A program made the position numbers and the translations under genes. The notes below the pieces were generated by a model. That model worked only from the letters and a program-made list of their open reading frames with translations, was not told where the DNA came from and did no database searches. From Streptomyces venezuelae (GTDB lineage: Bacteria > Actinomycetota > Actinomycetes > Streptomycetales > Streptomycetaceae): 64,000 nucleotides of DNA. Shown piece after piece: positions 59,467 through 64,000 of the stretch. The DNA lies in assembly GCF_008642315.1 (NCBI RefSeq), contig NZ_CP029192.1, forward strand, positions 682,001-746,000, read 5' to 3'. Position 1 is the stretch's first letter, and each line of letters starts with the position of its first letter.

Positions 59467-60879
59467 ATGACTGCCGACCGTGCCGAAGGCCTGACGCGCA
59501 CCGCCCGCGCGCTGGCCGACGGAGAGGTGACCTCGCGTGCGCTGACCGAGCGGACGCTGGCCAGGATCGAGGCCGCGCAGCCCGTCCTGAACGCCTTCAA
59601 GCTGGTGCGGGCGGAGGCGGCGCTGGCCGAGGCGGACGCCGCCGACCGGCGGCTCGCCGACGGCGGAGCAGGTCCCGGGCGGCCGCTGCTCGGGGTGCCG
59701 CTGGCGGTGAAGGACGACATGGACGTGACGGGTGAGCCGACCGCGTTCGGATGCAGGGGCGACTTTCCGCCGAAGACGGCGGACTCGGAAGCCGTGCGCC
59801 GGCTCCGGGCGGCCGGGGCCGTGATCGTCGGCAAGACCAACACGTGCGAGCTGGGGCAGTGGCCGTTCACGGAGGGGCCCGGCTTCGGCGACACACGCAA
59901 CCCGTGGCACACCGGGCACACGCCGGGCGGGTCCTCGGGCGGTTCGGCGGCCGCCGTCGCGGCCGGGCTCGTTCCCGCGGCGCTGGGCTCGGACGGCGCG
60001 GGCTCGGTGCGGATCCCGGCCGCCTGGACCCACCTCGTGGGGATCAAGCCGCAGCGCGGGCGGATATCGACCTGGCCGTGGCCGGAGGCGTTCCAGGGCA
60101 TCACCGTGAACGGTCCGCTCGCGAGGACGGTCGCGGACGCGGCACTGCTCCTCGACGCGGCGAGCGGCAACCACGCGGGCGATCTCCACCGGCCGCCCGC
60201 CGTACGGGCGGCCGAGGCAGCGACCCGCGATCCGGGGCGGCTGCGGATCGCGCTCTCGCTGCGGATGCCGTTCACGGCGACGCCCAAGCGGCTGCATCCC
60301 GTGGTGCGCGACCGGGTGGTCGCCCTCGCCGAGCGGCTCGCCGCGCTGGGCCACGACGTCGCGGCGGCCGACCCGCGCTACGGCCAGGTCGGCCTGGCGT
60401 TCGTGCCGCGTGCCACGGCGGGCATCGCCGAGTGGACCCGGCAGGTGCCCGACGCCTCCCTCCTGGACCGGCGGACGCGCGAAGCGGCCCGTATGGGGCG
60501 GGTGTTGGGGGGTGCGCCGCTGCGGCTCGCCCGCCGCGCGGAGGCGGTCCTGCACCGCCGGGTCGGCGCGATCTTCTCGACGTACGACGTGGTGCTCGCC
60601 CCGACGACGGCCGCGCCGCCGCCGCGCATCGGCACGTTCGCAGCGCTGAGCGGCTGGCAGACCGACCGGACCATGATTGCCGCCTGTCCCTACGCGTGGC
60701 CGTGGAACGTTCTCGGCTGGCCGGGCGTCAACGTGCCCGCGGGGCACACCCCGGGCGGGCTGCCCGTCGGCGCCCAGTTGCTCGGGCCCGCCGGGAGCGA
60801 ACCGCTTCTGGTCTCCCTGGCGGCGCAGTTGGAGGCGGACCGGCGCTGGCACGAGCAGTGGCCCGCGCCTCTGCCGTGA
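59467..60879 (+). CDS. Amidase-signature enzyme
   Basis: 470-residue cytosolic amidase. Catalytic Lys in PLAVKDDMDVTGEPTAFG; Ser-cisSer in TPGGSSGGSAAAVAAGLVPA, then GSDGAGSVRIPAAW. Unlike the amidase at 21510 it has no signal peptide. ATG 59467. Divergent LacI regulator suggests control by a catabolic substrate, perhaps an amide or a carbamate; unknown. Confidence 0.9.
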   Translation: MTADRAEGLTRTARALADGEVTSRALTERTLARIEAAQPVLNAFKLVRAEAALAEADAADRRLADGGAGPGRPLLGVPLAVKDDMDVTGEPTAFGCRGDFPPKTADSEAVRRLRAAGAVIVGKTNTCELGQWPFTEGPGFGDTRNPWHTGHTPGGSSGGSAAAVAAGLVPAALGSDGAGSVRIPAAWTHLVGIKPQRGRISTWPWPEAFQGITVNGPLARTVADAALLLDAASGNHAGDLHRPPAVRAAEAATRDPGRLRIALSLRMPFTATPKRLHPVVRDRVVALAERLAALGHDVAAADPRYGQVGLAFVPRATAGIAEWTRQVPDASLLDRRTREAARMGRVLGGAPLRLARRAEAVLHRRVGAIFSTYDVVLAPTTAAPPPRIGTFAALSGWQTDRTMIAACPYAWPWNVLGWPGVNVPAGHTPGGLPVGAQLLGPAGSEPLLVSLAAQLEADRRWHEQWPAPLP

Positions 60880-60901
60880 TCCGTGTTCTACGGTGACCTG
60901 T

Positions 60902-61357
60902 GTGACTGCCTTCACCGATGACCCGCACCTGTCCGCGACGCCCGGCCGCTCGGGCGCCACCGCGACCACCGAGGTGGAACCGCGCGAAGTGGGCCGGGTC
61001 CGCACGGAGTACGCGCCCGACCGCGACGGCGACCCCGACCCGGGGGAGATCGTCTGGACGTGGGTGCCCTACGAGGAGAACGACGGCCGCGGCAAGGACC
61101 GCCCGGTGCTCGTGGTCGCCCGCGAGGCCTCGGGGACGCTGCTCGCCGTGCCGCTGTCGAGCAAGCGTCACAACGGCAGGGAGTGGGTGCCGATCGGGAG
61201 CGGTCCGTGGGACCGGGAGGGGCGCGACTCCTGGGTGGACGTGGACCGGGTGCTGCGGGTGCACGAGCGCGGGATGCGGCGCGAGGCGTGCGCGCTGGAC
61301 CGCATGCGCTTCAACCTCGTCGTGCTGCGTCTCAAGGAGCGTTACGGCTGGCGCTGA
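60902..61357 (+). CDS. PemK/MazF-like toxin-fold protein
   Basis: 151 residues. After a 45-residue N-terminal extension comes a PemK/MazF-type fold: PGEIVWTWVPYEE, GKDRPVLVVAREASGTLLAV, PLSSKRHN and LRVHERGMRREACALD. In active toxins these lead into the RNA-cleaving pocket; here the catalytic Arg/Thr set cannot be judged. GTG 60902 (or 60893) is the start. No antitoxin ORF lies beside it. Its 3' end overlaps the PARG-like gene by 26 bases. Confidence 0.78.
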   Translation: MTAFTDDPHLSATPGRSGATATTEVEPREVGRVRTEYAPDRDGDPDPGEIVWTWVPYEENDGRGKDRPVLVVAREASGTLLAVPLSSKRHNGREWVPIGSGPWDREGRDSWVDVDRVLRVHERGMRREACALDRMRFNLVVLRLKERYGWR

Positions 61358-62213
61358 GCGGGCCCGCGCCCCGCTCGTGCGCGAACGCCGTCTCGAACGC
61401 GCCGCGCGTCACCGCGCCCTTCGTCCGGTCGAGCACCCCGAACACGACGTGCGTGAACTGCCCGGCGAACCGGCCGCCTTCGCCGAGCAGTGCCCGGAAG
61501 GCGCCTTCCACCTGCGCCGGGTCGTTCATGAACACGCCGCAGCCCCAGGCGCCGAGCACCAGGCGACGGTAGCCGCACGCGACCGCCGTCTCCAGGACGC
61601 GTTCGGCGCGCGCGGCCAGCGCCTGCCCGATGTGGACGGCACGCTCCGGTGCCTGGCGTCGGATCACCCCGGCGTTGGGTGCCGCGGAGGTGAGGAAACC
61701 GACGGTGTACATCTCGTCGAGGAGGCCGCCCCGGTCGTCGCGGAAGACGGGTACGCCCGGTGAGTGGGTGACGCGGTCGCTGTAGAAGGGGTCCCGGTCG
61801 GCTCGGTGGTGGGCGTAGAACTCGGGGACTTCGAGCAGGCAGGTGTACAGCGCGGAGGCACGGCACAGCGCCTCCTCCTGTGCCTGCGCGCCGTTCAGAT
61901 AGCCCCCGCCGGGGTTGCGCGCCGAGGAGAAGTTCAGCACCGCGAGTGGGGAGCCGTCCGGCTGCGGGGGCTGCCCGGCCGTCAGTCTGCGGGCCGCCTC
62001 CAGGCTGCTCTCGCCGGTGACCTCGAAGCGCGTGTGCTCCACGCGCTCGCGGGGCGGCGCCTCCACCGGGTCAGGACCGAACATGCGCGTGCCGGCGCGT
62101 GCCGCGGCCACCTCGTCGGCGATCACCGTCTCGCGGCCGTCCCGCGTCACGTACGCCCCCGCCGCGACGATCCGCTCCGTCTCCTGCGCCTGTCCGCGCA
62201 GCCGGGCGCTCAT
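61332..62213 (-). CDS. Poly(ADP-ribose) glycohydrolase-like macrodomain protein (TIGR02452 type)
   Basis: 293-residue protein of the bacterial-type PARG family. The catalytic loop GGG-x7-QEE is residues 102-114 (PGGGYLNGAQAQEEALCR). Other family motifs: LNFSSARNPG, SALYTCLLEV, VLGAWGCGVFMNDP. The family removes ADP-ribose from proteins or cleaves poly(ADP-ribose). ATG 62213. It could counter ADP-ribosylation in the cell; there is no direct link to the TIR proteins far upstream. Confidence 0.9.
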   Translation of the reverse strand: MSARLRGQAQETERIVAAGAYVTRDGRETVIADEVAAARAGTRMFGPDPVEAPPRERVEHTRFEVTGESSLEAARRLTAGQPPQPDGSPLAVLNFSSARNPGGGYLNGAQAQEEALCRASALYTCLLEVPEFYAHHRADRDPFYSDRVTHSPGVPVFRDDRGGLLDEMYTVGFLTSAAPNAGVIRRQAPERAVHIGQALAARAERVLETAVACGYRRLVLGAWGCGVFMNDPAQVEGAFRALLGEGGRFAGQFTHVVFGVLDRTKGAVTRGAFETAFAHERGAGPLSASRNAP

Positions 62214-62372
62214 GTGCACGCCCCCGTGTCGTTCATGAACGCATGGTGAGCCGCATGCGTCTGGCGGCGCAACAGAAATTCCCGGTACGTGAACGGCCTG
62301 AGGGGCACTCTTGTGCGGACGCCCTCGAAGGTTTTGGGTGTGACGAGCAGCACCGGATGGAAGGATCCCCGC

Positions 62373-63713
62373 ATGCCTGAGGGAGACTGTAGGAAACACC
62401 GGACGGCGGGCCGCACAACGGCGCGTGACACGGTGTCCGAAGCCGAAGTGGAAGCCCTGGTCCAGGGCATCTGCTTCAAGACGGGGCCACCCCGCACCAT
62501 CGGGGTCGAACTGGAATGGCTCGTCCACGAACCGGGCCTGCCCCACCTGCCCGTACCCGTCGCCCGCCTCGAAGCGGCCTACGCCGCACTGCGGGCCCTG
62601 CCCCTGCACTCGTCCGTCACCGTCGAACCCGGCGGCCAGCTGGAGCTCAGCTCGCTGCCCGCCGACTCGCTGACGGAGTGCATCTCGGCCATGCAGGCCG
62701 ATCTCGACGTCGTACGCGACGCGTTACGTCCCCACCGCCTCACCCTCAGCGGGGTCGGCGCCGACCCGTGGCGCCCGCCGTCGCGGATCCTGCGCGAGCC
62801 CCGCTACGACGCGCTGGAGTCGTGCCTCGACCGGGGCGGCCCCGCCGGACGCCGCATGATGTGCTCGACGGCGTCCGTGCAGATCTGCCTCGACGCCGGA
62901 TACGAGGAGCCGGGCCCGCTCGGCTACGCGCGCCGCTGGCGTCTGGCGCATCTGCTCGGCCCGGTCCTGGTCGCCGCGTTCGCCAACTCACCGCTGCAGG
63001 ACGGCCGCCCCACCGGCTGGCGTTCCACCCGGCAGGCCGTGTGGGCGGGCATCGAACCCGGCAGGTCCGGCGCCCCGCCGCTGGACGGGGAGCCGCGCGA
63101 GACCTGGACCAGACACGCTCTGGACGCGCCCGTCATGTGCGTCAGGAGAGAGCCCGGCGAAGGTCCGTGGAGCGTTCCGGAAGGGATGAGCTTCCGGGCG
63201 TGGGCCCGTACCGGCGCGTCCCGCAGACCCACCCGGGAGGACCTCGTCTACCACCTGACCACGCTGTTCCCTCCGGTGCGCCCGCGCGGCCACCTGGAGC
63301 TGCGCATGGTCGACGCCCAGCCCGGCGAGGACGGCTGGATCGTGCCGCTCGCCGTGACGAGCGCCCTGTTCGACGATCCCGAGGCGGCCGAGACCGCCTA
63401 CCGCGCCGTGAAACCGCTCGCCGAGCGGTACGGGCCGCCGGGCGCGACCGCCGCGCCGCACAATCCGCTCTGGCTGGACGCGGCACGCCACGGCCTCGCC
63501 GACCCCGAACTGCGCGAGGCCGCGACCGCGTGCTTCGCCGTCGCCGTCGACGCGCTGCCCCGGCTCGGCGCCGACGCGTCCGTGCGGGACGCCGTGGCGA
63601 CGTACGCCGCGCAGTACGTCGCGCACGGCCGCTGCCCCGCCGACGACCTCCTCGACGCGGTGCGCGACGACCTCACCCCCCACGACACACCTGGGAAGGA
63701 TGTCCGCCGATGA
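62373..63713 (+). CDS. egtA: Ergothioneine biosynthesis glutamate-cysteine ligase EgtA
   Basis: 446-residue GCS2-type ligase that joins glutamate to cysteine for ergothioneine synthesis. Motifs GVELEWLVHEPG, VTVEPGGQLELSSLP and HLELRMVDAQPG are typical of EgtA. ATG 62373 is preceded by GGAAGGA. The stop overlaps egtB (ATGA), confirming an egt operon that continues beyond the window. Confidence 0.93.
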   Translation: MPEGDCRKHRTAGRTTARDTVSEAEVEALVQGICFKTGPPRTIGVELEWLVHEPGLPHLPVPVARLEAAYAALRALPLHSSVTVEPGGQLELSSLPADSLTECISAMQADLDVVRDALRPHRLTLSGVGADPWRPPSRILREPRYDALESCLDRGGPAGRRMMCSTASVQICLDAGYEEPGPLGYARRWRLAHLLGPVLVAAFANSPLQDGRPTGWRSTRQAVWAGIEPGRSGAPPLDGEPRETWTRHALDAPVMCVRREPGEGPWSVPEGMSFRAWARTGASRRPTREDLVYHLTTLFPPVRPRGHLELRMVDAQPGEDGWIVPLAVTSALFDDPEAAETAYRAVKPLAERYGPPGATAAPHNPLWLDAARHGLADPELREAATACFAVAVDALPRLGADASVRDAVATYAAQYVAHGRCPADDLLDAVRDDLTPHDTPGKDVRR

Positions 63714-64000
63714 CCGGCTCCACCACCGACCCGGAAGCGACCGACCCCGAAGCCCTGCGGGAGCGCGCCCTGGCCGCGCTCCTCGCCGCCCGGGAGCGTA
63801 CGACGCTCCTCACCTCCTGTGTGGAGGACGACGAACTGACCGCGCAGCACTCGCCGCTGATGTCACCGCTGGTCTGGGACCTGGCCCACATCGGGAACCA
63901 GGAGGAGCAGTGGCTGCTGCGCGCGGTCGCGGGGCGCGAGGCCATGCGGCCCGAGATCGATCCGCTGTACGACGCCTTCGAGCATCCCCGCGCCGAGCGT
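63710..64000 (+). CDS. egtB: Ergothioneine biosynthesis protein EgtB, 3'-truncated by window
   Basis: First 97 residues. The DinB-like iron-binding domain is starting: LLTSCVEDDELTAQHSPLMS and VWDLAHIGNQEEQWLLRAVA, the His-containing helix of EgtB sulfoxide synthases. ATG 63710 overlaps the egtA stop. The rest, including the FGE-sulfatase domain, lies outside. Confidence 0.92.
   Translation, partial: MTGSTTDPEATDPEALRERALAALLAARERTTLLTSCVEDDELTAQHSPLMSPLVWDLAHIGNQEEQWLLRAVAGREAMRPEIDPLYDAFEHPRAER

Noticed and set aside
1..64000. tRNA, rRNA, insertion sequences, phage integrase or origin
   Set aside because: None recognised by eye; no transposase or integrase motifs and no cloverleaf-like segment were seen.

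Overview
This window looks like a chromosomal segment of a Streptomyces (or very close actinomycete). The evidence is very high GC with strong GC3 bias, many GTG/TTG starts, an ECF sigma factor followed by a CU044_5270-type membrane protein, an MT0933-like small protein, a fused CYP102-type P450, an FxSxx-COOH-type RiPP locus, and the start of an ergothioneine (egtA-egtB) operon at the right edge. I found no rRNA, tRNA, insertion sequence, prophage or CRISPR array.

Layout. 0-1.3 kb: tail of a DUF2975 membrane protein coupled to a small Cro-type regulator, then a small Cys-rich protein. 1.4-9.9 kb: small membrane protein, FAD oxidoreductase, conserved hypothetical, MT0933-like protein, secreted NLP/NPP1 protein, alpha/beta hydrolase plus membrane protein, secreted EEP phosphatase, hexapeptide acetyltransferase, membrane-anchored XRE protein. 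9.9-17.4 kb: SDR/LysR pair, APH-like kinase, MerR/hydrolase pair, VOC protein, sigma factor operon, broken maleate-isomerase-like gene. 17.4-23.1 kb: MarR/enolase pair, acyl-CoA-ligase-like enzyme, secreted amidase. 23.4-25.4 kb: a second DUF2975/XRE pair and a CPA-type antiporter.

25.5-36.7 kb is the centre of interest: an FxSxx-COOH-type cyclophane RiPP locus. The minus-strand operon carries a 61-aa precursor ending W-E-S-A-V (Trp where the family normally has Phe), a radical SAM/SPASM maturase, a TIR-like protein, a 1306-aa ParA-NB-ARC-TPR protein, a ParA-like protein with a ruined P-loop, and a protein built of two repeated, possibly Roadblock-like units. The divergent plus-strand operon carries a double-TIR protein and a degenerate NB-ARC-TIR protein. 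Four TIR-like domains keep a Glu at the expected catalytic place. I infer a peptide-linked signalling or conflict system; its function is not shown by the sequence.

36.8-46.6 kb: HIT protein, small membrane protein, secreted propeller protein, MarR/flavin-reductase-GNAT fusion, ArsR/FAD monooxygenase pair with two clear operators, M24 peptidase, TetR, pirin, small TPR protein, tandem fluoride channels. 46.8-64 kb: GCS2-type ligase, M20 peptidase, a PAS-LuxR regulator frameshifted inside a 30-bp repeat array, CYP102-like P450-reductase, NERD-UvrD helicase, disulfide reductase and divergent thioredoxin, LacI/amidase pair, PemK/MazF-like protein, PARG-like hydrolase, egtA and the start of egtB.

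Regulator-target pairs transcribed divergently dominate the window, and several have a visible palindromic operator between them. Short tandem repeats of 15-18 bp recur near gene ends.
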